A stretch of DNA of 64,000 bases from Haloarcula japonica DSM 6131. Lineage in GTDB: Archaea > Halobacteriota > Halobacteria > Halobacteriales > Haloarculaceae. The stretch covers positions 334,130 through 398,129 of the forward strand of contig NZ_AOLY01000039.1 in the NCBI RefSeq assembly GCF_000336635.1. Direction: 5' to 3'. This document shows positions 9,783 through 21,695 of the stretch, piece by piece; the first letter of the stretch is position 1, and the number at the start of each line of letters is the position of its first letter. The position numbers were made by a program, and so were the translations under genes. Below the pieces are notes generated by a model. That model saw only the letters and a list, made by a program, of their open reading frames with translations. It was not told the DNA's origin and made no database searches.

Positions 9783-12559
9783 CAGGCCCGCCTCTCCGTC
9801 GCATCGTCAGTATCGTTGGTCGCGCTGGACTGTTGCCCGGCGGCCGCCTCGATGTGCCGGATGGCGTCCTCAACGGCCGCGACGTGCTCCTGTGGGTCCC
9901 GCTGGCCGTACTCGACCGCCCGGAAGGCGTCCCGGACCGTCCGAACCGCGGCCGGCGGGAGGCCGTCGCGTTCGATGGCGTGGGTCGCGATTTCGCCGGG
10001 CGTCCGCGTCCAGTACCGCCGAAGGGAAACGTGGGTCAGGAAGCGCGTCCACGCCTCGCGGATGGTGACGCGAGCCGCAGGCGTTCCGTTGCCACCGTTT
10101 GATTCAGTTGTGGAGACCGCTGCTGCCGCATCGCTGGCTGCGTCTTCGGCTGCTGCAAGGCGGTCAGTGAGCCACGCTCGCAACGCTTCGAGCAGCGCCG
10201 CCGGCGACCGGTGCCCGGTAAGCAGGTCACGGAGCGCCGTGGCAGTGAGTCCGAGTCGCGTTCGGAAACGACCCAGCAGATCATCGGTAACCACCGCAAC
10301 GCCGACAAGCGCCCCGACGGCGAGTTCGCGTGCGGCCCGTATCCATTCCCATATCGTCCCCGGCGTGACGTTCTGCCGTCGAGCGCCGACAACCGTCCCG
10401 GCGAGGAGAACGCCGAAACCCAGCACGACGCCCGCGGCGTTGACGAACAGGCCGCTGACGGTCGTCGTGGCCGTCTGGCCGTACTTCGAGACCGTAATCG
10501 TGGCACTGGCCGCGAGCGGCATCCTGACCGTCACCTGACCGGCCGCGCCGGTCCGTGCCGTCGGCTCGCCGCCGAGTGTAACTGTGGCGTTCGTGACCGG
10601 GTCCCCGCCCATCGTCGCGTTCACCGTCTGGCCAGCGACGGGGAAGGCCAGTGGGAGCGACGGCGACGTTGCTACGGAAAGCCGTTCGAGTACGACAGTC
10701 GTGTTACCGCTGACGGCGTCGCGCTCGACGGCAACCGAGACGTTGCCGGGTTCGGTCGGGAGTACGACCGTTGCCCGCCCCTGCCGGTCCGTCGTCGCCG
10801 TCTGCTCGCCATTGAGCAAGACATCGCCGTCCCGCACCGGCACACCGTCGACGGTCGCGGTGACAGTTACCTCGCCGCCGGTGACCTGTTCGCCGGTGAT
10901 GCTCACCGACGCGGTCGTGTTCAGTTCGTAGCTCGCATTCGTCGACTGCTGGGCCTGCGGGCCGGTCACAGCGAAGGCGCGAGTGCTGTCACGCGGGACC
11001 GACGGAGCGACGAGCGAATCCGTGTCACCGGATGCATCGACAGTGATCGTCAGTTCGGCTTCGTAGGGAACCGTCCCGGAAACGGTGCCGTCCGGCCCCG
11101 TCGTGCCCACCCGCTCACCGTTGAAGTACACGTTGGCTCCCTCGACCGGTGCGCCGTCACGGGTCACCGTCGCAGCAACCGCCGCGCCCGGCGTCGCCGT
11201 CCGGTTGAGTTCGATGACGAACTCGCCGGACTGCGAGACCGTCTGTCCGTCGCCCGAGTCGCCGGTGCCGTCGTTCTCACCGGTCCCGTCTGTACCCGTC
11301 TCAGTGCCCTCGGTTCCGCCGCTGTCAGATTCCTGCCCAGCCCCGCCAGTCGGGGCTTCGGTCTGTGGCTCGTCCGTCGGCGTCCCGACGGCGAACTCCT
11401 CGTCAGGGCTTCCGGACTCGGCAGCGCTGTAGTCCTGGCTACTGTTTTGCATCGCCTGCTGTTCGGACGCCAGGCGCTCCTGCCCCGGCGTCGGGTCAAA
11501 CTTCACCCAGCCGACATCCTCGAAGTACACCTCGACCCACGCGTGGGCGTTCATGCCGCGAACGGTGTACTGGTTCTGGCCGGTCCGCTCGCCGGTCGAG
11601 TAGCCGACGACGTAGCGCGCCGGGATGTCCTGACTCCGCAGCATCACCACCATCGACGTAGCGAAGTACTCGCAGTACCCCTCGTCCATCTGGAAAATGA
11701 ACTCCGAGGCCACGTCGTCCTCGGGCGGCTGACTGACGTTCAGCGAGTAGTTCTTGTTCGCCTCTAGCCACCGCTCGATGGTCGCCGCCGTCTCGTACGG
11801 CGAGTCGCTGTCCTCGGTCAGCCGGTCGGTGAACGGCCCCACCTGTGCCGAGGTCGACGCCGGGACGCCCGTGTATCGCGATTCCACGGTATCGGGGTAG
11901 TCCCGGCCGCTCGTCCGCAGCACTTCCGGGTCGTCGGGAGGTGTCACGCTTGTCGCGCTGTATGTCGTTCCGGCAGGGAGCGGTCGCTCGGACGTGACCG
12001 CGCCGTACTCGGTGACCATTACGTCGTCACGGGACACCGATTTCGGCCGCCAGACGGTCGGCAGTGACGTGGCGGACTTGGCCAGTCGCACCTCGTAGTC
12101 GACCGTCGTGTCGGCCATCCCGTCGACCGCCATCGGCCCCTCGTAGGCCTGCGGGTCCGCGCGTCCGTCCCACCCCGTACCGGTGTACGTCTCGTACGCG
12201 CCGGTCCGCCAATACGCCGGCTCAGAACTCGTGACGGTGAAATGCGGGTCTGTCTCCTGTGACTGATACGGGCTGCCGTCGCCGCCAATCGAGCCCCCGA
12301 CATCGGTCTGGCTCCCCGGGTTCAGCGCGCCGAGTTGGCCGCCGCTGCCGCCGGCTGCGGTCCCGCCAGCCTCCCCGAACGGGTTCTCCTGCGGGAGCGG
12401 GACAAGAGACTCTAGCGGGCTCTGTGTCCCACCAGGTGCCAGAATCGGGAGCGTCGCCGCTGCCAGCACCACGGCCACGACACACACGGCGGTGAGGAGG
12501 ACACGGAGGTAATCCCGGTCTGCCGATACGTCGTCGAACGGCGAGTCGTCGGAGCCCAC
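9782..12559 (-). CDS. Membrane-anchored transglutaminase-like protein with Ig-like repeats and C-terminal DUF4129-like region
   Basis: A 925-residue protein. An N-terminal membrane helix (VLLTAVCVVAVVLAAATLPI) is followed by an exposed region and a transglutaminase-like core with catalytic Cys near 295 (EGYCEYFATSM), His near 338 (MNAHAWVEVYF) and Asp near 355 (FDPTPG). After an acidic Gly/Thr linker come several beta domains with GxVTVTATVDGVPV-type strands, a second membrane helix near 700 and a cytoplasmic tail resembling DUF4129 (YWTRTPGEIATHAIE). This matches the TgpA-like partner of MoxR/DUF58. It heads the operon; the envelope substrate is unknown. Confidence 0.9.
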   Translation of the reverse strand: MGSDDSPFDDVSADRDYLRVLLTAVCVVAVVLAAATLPILAPGGTQSPLESLVPLPQENPFGEAGGTAAGGSGGQLGALNPGSQTDVGGSIGGDGSPYQSQETDPHFTVTSSEPAYWRTGAYETYTGTGWDGRADPQAYEGPMAVDGMADTTVDYEVRLAKSATSLPTVWRPKSVSRDDVMVTEYGAVTSERPLPAGTTYSATSVTPPDDPEVLRTSGRDYPDTVESRYTGVPASTSAQVGPFTDRLTEDSDSPYETAATIERWLEANKNYSLNVSQPPEDDVASEFIFQMDEGYCEYFATSMVVMLRSQDIPARYVVGYSTGERTGQNQYTVRGMNAHAWVEVYFEDVGWVKFDPTPGQERLASEQQAMQNSSQDYSAAESGSPDEEFAVGTPTDEPQTEAPTGGAGQESDSGGTEGTETGTDGTGENDGTGDSGDGQTVSQSGEFVIELNRTATPGAAVAATVTRDGAPVEGANVYFNGERVGTTGPDGTVSGTVPYEAELTITVDASGDTDSLVAPSVPRDSTRAFAVTGPQAQQSTNASYELNTTASVSITGEQVTGGEVTVTATVDGVPVRDGDVLLNGEQTATTDRQGRATVVLPTEPGNVSVAVERDAVSGNTTVVLERLSVATSPSLPLAFPVAGQTVNATMGGDPVTNATVTLGGEPTARTGAAGQVTVRMPLAASATITVSKYGQTATTTVSGLFVNAAGVVLGFGVLLAGTVVGARRQNVTPGTIWEWIRAARELAVGALVGVAVVTDDLLGRFRTRLGLTATALRDLLTGHRSPAALLEALRAWLTDRLAAAEDAASDAAAAVSTTESNGGNGTPAARVTIREAWTRFLTHVSLRRYWTRTPGEIATHAIERDGLPPAAVRTVRDAFRAVEYGQRDPQEHVAAVEDAIRHIEAAAGQQSSATNDTDDATERRA

Positions 12560-12793
12560 GTCGGATTACCGTATCGTCCCGGCGCTGTCGGCATAAATCT
12601 GCTGTCAGCGGCGGGGACGGTGAGACCTGGCGTCTCGTTCTATCGTCTGGAGCGCCACATCGACAGCAAATAGACATCCAGAGATTCACTAATCGGCGTT
12701 AGCTAGGCCGTACAGTTCAGGTATTGACGAATACGTACGGTTCAGACAGCTATTATAAGCGGTTATTGCGAGCGACCGGGCAGCCATGCATGC

Positions 12794-14128
12794 ATGACCA
12801 TTGACAGGAGCGGCACCGGTACTGGGTCACGACAGTCGGGCTGGCAGGCGTCACGTCGGTCCGTGCTGTCGAGTATCGGTGCTGCAGCAGGTATCGGACT
12901 ATTCAGCGGCGACGGGCAGGCACAGACGGGGGCTGGACTGTCAGGGGCGGGAGCGCTGTACCTCGTCACGACGGGAGCGGGCCAATCAAACGGGAACGGC
13001 AGCGGAAACGGGACGGAGTATCGTGTCCTTGCTGCCGGCGGCAGCGTCGCGTTCTCGACCGGCGGTACTGCCGATGAGGCATTCCAGTATGCCTTCGACA
13101 ACGTCCCGGACAGCGGCGGGGCCGTTATCGCTAGCGCCGACACCTTCCGCTTTGGTGGGCCAGCGACGATGGGCGACAACACCGCGCTGACCGGCCAGCA
13201 GGGGACCCGCTTCGTCGCGTCACAGACGGGAACGGGCGAGGACCCCGCGCCGTCGGAGTCCCAGTCGAACCCGCTGCCGGCCGGCCACGACATCGTTCGC
13301 GTGCGTGGTGACAATACTGCCGTCACTGGCATCGAATTCGACGCCAACGGAACGCAACTGGACAACCAGGCCGTTCAGGCTGACGAGTGCGACGGCGTTT
13401 ACATCGCCCGCAACCGAACGGTGAACGGCTTCCAGATGGCGCTGTCGTTCACGCGGTGTACCGGCGTGACGGTCGAGCACAACGAGGTCATCAACCCGAA
13501 CTGGTACGGCATCACCAGCCGGGCCGCCCCGACCGGCAGCGACCGGGACCTCCGGCAGTCCAGCGACGTTGTCATCGCCGGAAACCGCGTCGTCGGCGTG
13601 AAGTTCAACAACATCGCCCCGTACAACGTCTCGAACTTCGCCGTCGTGGGCAACGTCGCCGTCGACGGCGGCCACAGCCTCATCGCCTGCTCGCCGGCCC
13701 AGCGCGGAACTATCGTCGGAAACGTCTGTCGGGACCTGACCGAGTTCGCACCCGACCCCGGCGGCGAGGCGGGCATCGAAATCGAGTACAAGGAGACCCA
13801 CCTCCGAGACGAGGTGGCCGGGACCCCCGAAGCCCGGTCGTCCGACATCACCATCTCGGGCAATCAGGTCGACAACTGCCCGGTCGGCATCCTCGCTCGA
13901 ACAGTACCGGCAGATGCGGACAACACTGACGCACGGGCCGAGGAGCGACCGTTCAGTTTCACGATTACTGGCAACACCGTCAGCGACGCGTCGGCGGCCG
14001 GCATCCGGCTCCGGTCGGGCGACGCGGGCGTAGTGGCGACGAACACGGTTCGGAACGCCGGGACTGCAGTCGACATCGACGAGGAGTTCACCGCAAGCAT
14101 TGAGCAAGGGTTGAACGTAACCCGGTAA
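12794..14128 (+). CDS. Tat-exported right-handed beta-helix protein
   Basis: A 444-residue protein. The N-terminus has a twin-arginine signal (SRRSVLSSIGAAAGIGLFSG). The body consists of repeating short strands with Asn/Gly turns (VIAGNRVVGVKFNNIAPYNV, ITISGNQVDNCPVGI, FTITGNTVSDASAAGI) typical of pectate-lyase-like parallel beta-helices. Carbohydrate lyase or hydrolase activity is common in this fold, but I see no specific active site, so substrate is unassigned. A TATA-like ctattataagc sits about 40 nt upstream. The ATG at 12786 stops after three codons, so 12794 is the start. Confidence 0.8.
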   Translation: MTIDRSGTGTGSRQSGWQASRRSVLSSIGAAAGIGLFSGDGQAQTGAGLSGAGALYLVTTGAGQSNGNGSGNGTEYRVLAAGGSVAFSTGGTADEAFQYAFDNVPDSGGAVIASADTFRFGGPATMGDNTALTGQQGTRFVASQTGTGEDPAPSESQSNPLPAGHDIVRVRGDNTAVTGIEFDANGTQLDNQAVQADECDGVYIARNRTVNGFQMALSFTRCTGVTVEHNEVINPNWYGITSRAAPTGSDRDLRQSSDVVIAGNRVVGVKFNNIAPYNVSNFAVVGNVAVDGGHSLIACSPAQRGTIVGNVCRDLTEFAPDPGGEAGIEIEYKETHLRDEVAGTPEARSSDITISGNQVDNCPVGILARTVPADADNTDARAEERPFSFTITGNTVSDASAAGIRLRSGDAGVVATNTVRNAGTAVDIDEEFTASIEQGLNVTR

Positions 14129-14185
14129 CGGCGGTTCGAGCGGGGGTTGTAAGATATAAACCGCCGGCACGCAAACGACACAGCA

Positions 14186-14461
14186 ATGACTGACGACGAG
14201 GAGACGGTCCAGTGCTGGCTGGTCGAACGCTCCAGTTTCGGCGACGAGCGGATGGTGACGCTCATCTACGCGCCCCCGGAGGGCGACCGCCACCTGACCA
14301 AGCAACTCTCGCCGAACCTGCTCAGGCGCAAGCGGATCACGGCAGCCACCGACGTCGAACCCGAGCGGCTCGAACCCGTCAACGACGAGGAGACGCGGGA
14401 ACGATACGCCACAGAGGCCCAGCGGATGGCCGAGCGCCACGACCCCGACGCCGAAGTGTAA
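14186..14461 (+). CDS. Conserved small haloarchaeal protein
   Basis: A 91-residue highly charged protein, beginning MTDDEETVQCWLVERSSFGD. The N-terminal 45 residues alternate strand-like segments (MVTLIYAPPEGDRHLT), and the C-terminus is a charged helix. A TATA-like gatataaacc about 28 nt before the ATG supports a leaderless start. No known motif; function is not assigned. A T6 tract 36 nt after the stop is a likely terminator. Confidence 0.7.
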   Translation: MTDDEETVQCWLVERSSFGDERMVTLIYAPPEGDRHLTKQLSPNLLRRKRITAATDVEPERLEPVNDEETRERYATEAQRMAERHDPDAEV

Positions 14462-14496
14462 GCGAGCGTTTCGACAGCTACGGCCCGTCTATCGAG

Positions 14497-14502
14497 TTTT
14501 TT
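14497..14502 (+). terminator. Oligo-T terminator after the 14186 gene
   Basis: A run of six T on the plus strand lies between the small gene ending at 14461 and the ABC transporter start at 14557. Oligo-T tracts are the usual archaeal termination signal. Confidence 0.45.
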
Positions 14503-14556
14503 GATTGATAACTGGAACACGAAAGACTATACACGCGGCCGTCACAAACGCGCGGT

Positions 14557-15495
14557 ATGGCAGCGATAGAACTGGATGGCGTCACCAAGCAGTTCGGAAG
14601 CCTCACCGCGCTGCAAGGGGTCGACCTCACCGTCGAGGAGGGCGAAATCTTCGGCTTCCTCGGCCCGAACGGGGCCGGGAAGTCGACGACGATCAACATC
14701 CTCCTGGATTTCGTCCGCGCGACCGACGGGTCGGCGACGGTGCTCGGCCACGACATCCACGAAGAACCGAAGCGAATCCGTGCCCGCACTGGAGTCCTCC
14801 CCGAAGGCTACGACGTGTACGACCGGCTCACCGGTCGGCAGCACCTCTCCTTTGTCATCGAGTCGAAAGACGCCGACGAGGACGCCGACGAACTGGCTGA
14901 ACGAGTCGGCATCGCCGACGCTATCGACCGCAAGGCCGGCGGCTACTCCAAGGGGATGCAACAGCGCCTCGTCTTGGCAATGGCGCTCGTTGGCGAGCCC
15001 GACCTACTCATCCTCGACGAGCCAACGACCGGGCTGGACCCCAACGGAGCCCGCCTGATGCGGGAACTCATCCGCGAGGAGAACGAGCGCGGCGCGACCG
15101 TCTTCTTCTCCAGTCACATCCTCGGCCAGGTCGAGGCCGTCTGTGACACGGTCGGCATCCTCCAGGACGGCCGCCTCATCGCGAAAGACAGCGTCGCCGG
15201 GCTGCGCGAGGCCGCCGCCGGGGACACCGTCCTCCGCGTGACGCTTGCCGACGGCGACGGCACCGACGCCGCGGTCGCGGCTATCGAGGGGCTCGACGAG
15301 GTGTCGACGGTGACCGCAGACGGAACGACGCTCACCGTCGGCTGTGACAGCGACGCGAAGATGGCCGTGCTCAACGCTGTCGAGGAAAGCGGGAGCGAGG
15401 TCGCCAACTTCGAGACCGAGGAGACCTCGCTCGATGAAGTGTTCGCCGCCTACACCGAGCAACAGGAACAAGAACAGGCGGAGGTCGACGCATGA
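14557..15495 (+). CDS. ABC-2 type transporter, ATP-binding subunit
   Basis: A 312-residue ATPase with Walker A GPNGAGKST, signature YSKGMQQRL (an SKGM variant of LSGGQ common in DrrA/NosF-like exporters), Walker B LLILDEPTTGLD and switch His in FFSSHILGQVE. A C-terminal extension of about 100 residues follows, typical of ABC-2 exporters. Together with the permease overlapping by 4 nt it forms an exporter of unknown substrate. A TATA-like gactatacac lies about 30 nt upstream of the ATG. Confidence 0.92.
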   Translation: MAAIELDGVTKQFGSLTALQGVDLTVEEGEIFGFLGPNGAGKSTTINILLDFVRATDGSATVLGHDIHEEPKRIRARTGVLPEGYDVYDRLTGRQHLSFVIESKDADEDADELAERVGIADAIDRKAGGYSKGMQQRLVLAMALVGEPDLLILDEPTTGLDPNGARLMRELIREENERGATVFFSSHILGQVEAVCDTVGILQDGRLIAKDSVAGLREAAAGDTVLRVTLADGDGTDAAVAAIEGLDEVSTVTADGTTLTVGCDSDAKMAVLNAVEESGSEVANFETEETSLDEVFAAYTEQQEQEQAEVDA

Positions 15496-16496
15496 GCGCC
15501 GAACAGAACCCCATCAAGCGGTTCCTCGGCGACGTAGATACGAGTATCAAGAACTCCGAGTTCGCCGACTGGTACCCGATCTCCAAAAAGGAGTTCCGCG
15601 ACACGGTCCGTTCGCCGTGGATCTGGGTGCTCTCGTTTATTTTCATCGTCCTCTTCGCGCTCCCGGCACTGCTGGGCCTGTATTTCAACATCGGCCAACA
15701 GTTCGCTGAGGCCGGCGCATCGCTGACGACGGATGCCTACGTCCGGTTCGCACTCCCGATCGCAGCGCCGCTGCTCCCCGCGGTCGCCATCGTCATCGGC
15801 TACGCCGCAATCGCCCGGGAGAGCGAGCGCGGCTCACTGAAGATACTGCTGTCGCTCCCGTACACGCGCGGCGAACTGCTCGCCGGCAAGTTTGTCGGCC
15901 GGAGCGCGATCACGCTCATTCCGGTCACAGTCGGGCTCCTGACGACGCTACTAGTGATACTCCCCTCGGAGATCGAAATCGCGTGGGAGTCGTTCCTGCT
16001 GTTCGCACTCGCGACGATGGTATATGGGGTCGTGTTCACGGCGTTCGCAATCGGCCTCTCGGCGGCGCTGAAAACCGCACGCCGGGCGATGGCAGCGTCG
16101 CTCGGGATTTACGTCTACCTGCAAGTGTTCTGGTCGAACCTCGGGGCAGGCCTCGGAAATCTGCTATCGGACCACGCGAACATCGGTGAAGTGACCCAGC
16201 TCCACGTCGAACTGTTCGTTTCGCTCCTGAGCCCTATCGCAGCGTACCGCACACTCGTTCAGGAGGTCTTGCAGGGGACGCCGATCCGGTCGCGACTCCT
16301 GCTCACGTCGAGTCCGCAGGTGACGTGTGAGGAGATGCTGGGTGGAACACTCGAGGTGACACAGACCGGTGCCGAGTGTACCAACGCCGCCTTGCCGCCC
16401 CAGTACAGCACTGTCGCAGTTATCGGCTACCTCCTGCTATGGCTGGTCGTCCCGCTGGTCGCCGGCTACTACGTCTTCGAGAACAAGGACCTGTAA
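15492..16496 (+). CDS. ABC-2 type transporter, permease subunit
   Basis: A 334-residue membrane protein with about six membrane segments. The first is WIWVLSFIFIVLFALPALLG, and the last is VIGYLLLWLVVPLVAGYYVF. The string ARESERGSLKILLSLPYTRGELLAGKF is typical of NosY-like ABC-2 permeases. Its ATG overlaps the stop of the ATPase gene (ATGA), so the two are translationally coupled. The extracellular loop around residues 265-300 contains two Cys. Substrate is unknown. Confidence 0.9.
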   Translation: MSAEQNPIKRFLGDVDTSIKNSEFADWYPISKKEFRDTVRSPWIWVLSFIFIVLFALPALLGLYFNIGQQFAEAGASLTTDAYVRFALPIAAPLLPAVAIVIGYAAIARESERGSLKILLSLPYTRGELLAGKFVGRSAITLIPVTVGLLTTLLVILPSEIEIAWESFLLFALATMVYGVVFTAFAIGLSAALKTARRAMAASLGIYVYLQVFWSNLGAGLGNLLSDHANIGEVTQLHVELFVSLLSPIAAYRTLVQEVLQGTPIRSRLLLTSSPQVTCEEMLGGTLEVTQTGAECTNAALPPQYSTVAVIGYLLLWLVVPLVAGYYVFENKDL

Positions 16497-16662
16497 CGCG
16501 TCGCTGTCGGCTGCCTCGTTCTGGCGACGCTTTGCAGCCGGAACAAACGGCGATAGCAACAGTCGGAACGGGTACCAAACCGATTGCCTGCCGACGGCGA
16601 CCGGACGCGTGTTGGTTCACAACGGTTCCGACAGGGAGTGCCATAGCGTCACAACGGATGCG

Positions 16663-18858
16663 TCACTCGGGAAACTCGACACCGGTGATTTCGAACCGAG
16701 CGCCCCCGTCCTCGCTGTCGGTGACGCGGATCTCCCAGCCGTGGATTTCGGCGATCTGTCTGGCGATCCGGAGCCCGAAGCCGGTCCCGTCCTCGGCGGT
16801 CGAGTAGCCCGCCTCGAACACCTTCTCGCGCTCGTCGGCGGGGATACCCGGGCCGTCGTCGGACACGTAGAACCCCGTCCCGTCGTCGAGGAGGCCGACC
16901 GTAACGGTTACCCCCGGGCCGCCGTGTTCAATCGCATTCCCGAAGAGGTTCTCGAACAGGCCCGACAGTCGGTCGCTGTCGGCCTCGACGATCCACTCCC
17001 GGTTCCCGTCGGCCGCATACCGTAGCTCGGCGGCTTCGTCGCCGTCCGCGACGATCTTCCAGGCGGCGTCGGTCGTCTCCCGGAAATCGACGGGCTCTGT
17101 CACCTCGATATCGACTCCCTCGCGGGCCAGCCTGAGGACATTGTCGGCGATGTCGTTCATCCGCTGGAGCGCGTTATCGAGCGAGTCCAGATGCACACTG
17201 TCACACTCCTCGCGAGCGAGCATTAGTCGGCTGCGAGCCACCTGTAGCGGATTTTGAAGATCATGAGAGACGACACCAGCAAACTCTTCGAGGCGCTCGT
17301 TTTGCCGGGCCAACTCCCGTTTTTGCTCCGTCAGGTCCGTGATGTCTCGAAAGGTCCACAGCCGACCGAACCGCGTCCCGTCCTCGGCAATGACGGGTGC
17401 CGTATAGCGGTCGAACACGCGACCGTCGGCGAGTTCGAGTTCGTCTCTGGCAGTCATCTCGGGGTGTTCATACAGTGCCTCGACATCCACGCGAAACGCC
17501 TCCGGTTCGGCGACTTGCTCCATTGCCCACCCCAGAGCGACTTCCTCGTCGCCACGTTCGACAATGTCCCGCGGGATGTCCCACATATCGACGAACCGTT
17601 CGTTGTAAGAGACGATGGTATCGTCTTCGTCGACGACGAGTATCCCGTCGATCACCGCCTCCTGCTGTGCTTTGAGAACCGACCGCTGCCTGGCGATTTC
17701 CATCTCGTGTTCCCGCTGCTCGGTCACTTCGCGGGTGACACCGACCACGCCCTCGACCGTCCCATCGATCACAAGCGGCGTGAGCCGGTACTCCAGCACC
17801 TCGTATCCGTGTCCGGGGAACTCGCCGCTCACCTCCCCGCGGAGTTCGTCGCGTTCACCGTCGATTAGGTCCTGGTAGGGGTCTCCTTCGTACTCGCTCC
17901 GGATTTTCGGCAGGAGGCTGCTCGGTTCCCCTTCCAGTTCCTCTCTCGTCGATCCGTAGAACGACGCTAGATACTCATTGACGAGGTCGAACCGCCCCTC
18001 CGTGTCGTAGATGCAGGCCGATTCCGGCATCGTGTTTACCATCCGCTTGTATCGCTCCAGTTTACGCTCTCGCTCCCGGAGGTCGGTGATATCCATGATG
18101 AAGCCCTCTAGTGCGTCCGGTTCGTCCGCTTCCCCCGGTACTCGGTGTCCGTGTTCCCACATCCACTTCTCGGTGCCATTGTTAGTGATAATCCGATAGG
18201 TCACCTCGAACTCGTCCTGAGCCGCGAGCGCGTCCTGGACTGTCTCCCAGATCCGGTCGCGCTCCTCCGGATGGAGCACGTCACCCCAGGCAACCTCCCC
18301 GGTTTCGAAGTCTGCAGCCGTGTAGCCGGTGAGCGGTTCGATCTCGCCCTCGACGGTTTCCATCGGCCAATCAGGTGCGTTGAGGCGGCGATAGACCATC
18401 CCCGGAAGGCTGCTGATGAGCGACTCCAATCGCCGGGTTCGCTCGTCGAGTTCTCGCCGGGACCTGCGTGCGCCGACGGCGTTGCAGATCCGGTTCGCGA
18501 GCAGTTTGTACTGCTCGGTGCCCGAGCCCTTCTGGAGGTAGTCGGTCACGCCAGCAGAGATCGCGTCGCTCGCGATCTCCTCGGAGCCTTTCCCGGTGTA
18601 GAGGATGAATGGGAGGTCACCGTGGTCCTCACGAACGGTTTCGAGGAACTCGATTCCGTTCTGGCCCGGCATGTCGTAGTCCGAGACGATACAGTCGAAT
18701 CGCTCCACGGAGAGTCGCTCTATCGCCGAATCGACACTCGTCGCGGTCTCGATACACAATCGGTCGTCCTCGTGTTCGAGTACCGTCGCCGTCACGTCCA
18801 CGAGGTCCGAATTGTCGTCGACATGAAGAACGCGGACTGTCTCACCGGCGAAGTCCAT
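16663..18858 (-). CDS. Receiver-PAS-PAS-PAS histidine kinase hybrid
   Basis: A 731-residue soluble sensor kinase. Residues 8-125 form a response-regulator receiver with acceptor Asp60 (CIVSDYDMPG) and Lys in YTGKGSEE. Three PAS/PAC modules follow (ends marked by FIMDITDLRERERK, VVGVTREVTEQREHE and TFRDITDLTEQKRE). The HisKA box is near 532 (GVVSHDLQNPLQVARS) and the ATPase has N box NLFGNAIEHGG, G1 DDGPGIP and G2 GTGFGLRIA. There is no membrane segment, so the signal is cytoplasmic. The frame is open 16 codons further upstream, but the receiver begins right at 18858. No separate regulator gene is adjacent. Confidence 0.9.
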   Translation of the reverse strand: MDFAGETVRVLHVDDNSDLVDVTATVLEHEDDRLCIETATSVDSAIERLSVERFDCIVSDYDMPGQNGIEFLETVREDHGDLPFILYTGKGSEEIASDAISAGVTDYLQKGSGTEQYKLLANRICNAVGARRSRRELDERTRRLESLISSLPGMVYRRLNAPDWPMETVEGEIEPLTGYTAADFETGEVAWGDVLHPEERDRIWETVQDALAAQDEFEVTYRIITNNGTEKWMWEHGHRVPGEADEPDALEGFIMDITDLRERERKLERYKRMVNTMPESACIYDTEGRFDLVNEYLASFYGSTREELEGEPSSLLPKIRSEYEGDPYQDLIDGERDELRGEVSGEFPGHGYEVLEYRLTPLVIDGTVEGVVGVTREVTEQREHEMEIARQRSVLKAQQEAVIDGILVVDEDDTIVSYNERFVDMWDIPRDIVERGDEEVALGWAMEQVAEPEAFRVDVEALYEHPEMTARDELELADGRVFDRYTAPVIAEDGTRFGRLWTFRDITDLTEQKRELARQNERLEEFAGVVSHDLQNPLQVARSRLMLAREECDSVHLDSLDNALQRMNDIADNVLRLAREGVDIEVTEPVDFRETTDAAWKIVADGDEAAELRYAADGNREWIVEADSDRLSGLFENLFGNAIEHGGPGVTVTVGLLDDGTGFYVSDDGPGIPADEREKVFEAGYSTAEDGTGFGLRIARQIAEIHGWEIRVTDSEDGGARFEITGVEFPE

Positions 18859-19016
18859 AGTCTTCCAATTACTATAGGCATACGCGAACAAAATAGGTAG
18901 GGTCAAGAACAGACATAGACACGAAACGGATGATAGCGTGACCGGTTGGTTCGAGCGTGTCCGACCACTATCGCTACCGCCGAGGGCGGCTCACTCGGGA
19001 CCGTTCGACCCGCCTC

Positions 19017-21149
<2,133 letters not shown>

Positions 21150-21239
21150 TCATGGAAGAAACAGTCAGAAACGGAGAATAGGTTTACCCACCTCGCTGCC
21201 GTCCGTTAGACGGTAGGCAGAGATAGTGCAGCGACGAAG

Positions 21240-21557
21240 TTATCGGCCGATACTAGCACTTGGTGCCTTGATTACGAGTTCCCCGTCGCTTCGGACAGTG
21301 ACCGAGTGACCGGCATATTCAAACGAGATACTGACGGGTGTCGAGCGCTTCGAGGAGCCGATGAGTGAGTCGAGCGCTTCGGGGTCGACAGTCTCGTACA
21401 GCGGTGCGAAGTCAGTCTGTTCTCGGCCGGTCATGGCAGAGATGTACTCAGTCACTGCCGCGCTCGGTCGCGTCTCGGTCCAGTCGAACTGTTTTCTGGT
21501 CACGTTCATTTGTGTTGAAGAATCGCTGTCCGTACTCCGCCTGTTACTTTTACTCAT
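21240..21557 (-). CDS. HalOD1 output-domain protein
   Basis: A 105-residue protein with the HalOD1 pattern: FDWTETRPSAAVTEYIS, the LYETVDPEALDSLIG core, VSISFEYAGHSVTV and a final DGELVIK strand. HalOD1 is a haloarchaeal domain often fused to receivers or found alone, and its function is unknown. The first 16 residues are polar and may not belong, since a second Met lies at residue 17. A TATA-like actatattac is found about 35-40 nt upstream on the minus strand. Confidence 0.85.
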   Translation of the reverse strand: MSKSNRRSTDSDSSTQMNVTRKQFDWTETRPSAAVTEYISAMTGREQTDFAPLYETVDPEALDSLIGSSKRSTPVSISFEYAGHSVTVRSDGELVIKAPSASIGR

Positions 21558-21695
21558 ACGGTTTGTCTATCTACATCAAAGTAGCAAGCAGTAATATAGT
21601 CTTCCCAGCATTATCAAACTGTGAAAACGCCAAGTGGTTGCATCGAAACCCTCCAAATCCATCCATAGCTCCGGTCTTCGTCGGTTATCGTCTGT

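Noticed and set aside
10211..11767. 518-codon frame antisense to the transglutaminase gene
   Set aside because: Arginine-rich product without motifs; the opposite strand has the catalytic Cys, His and Asp in order.
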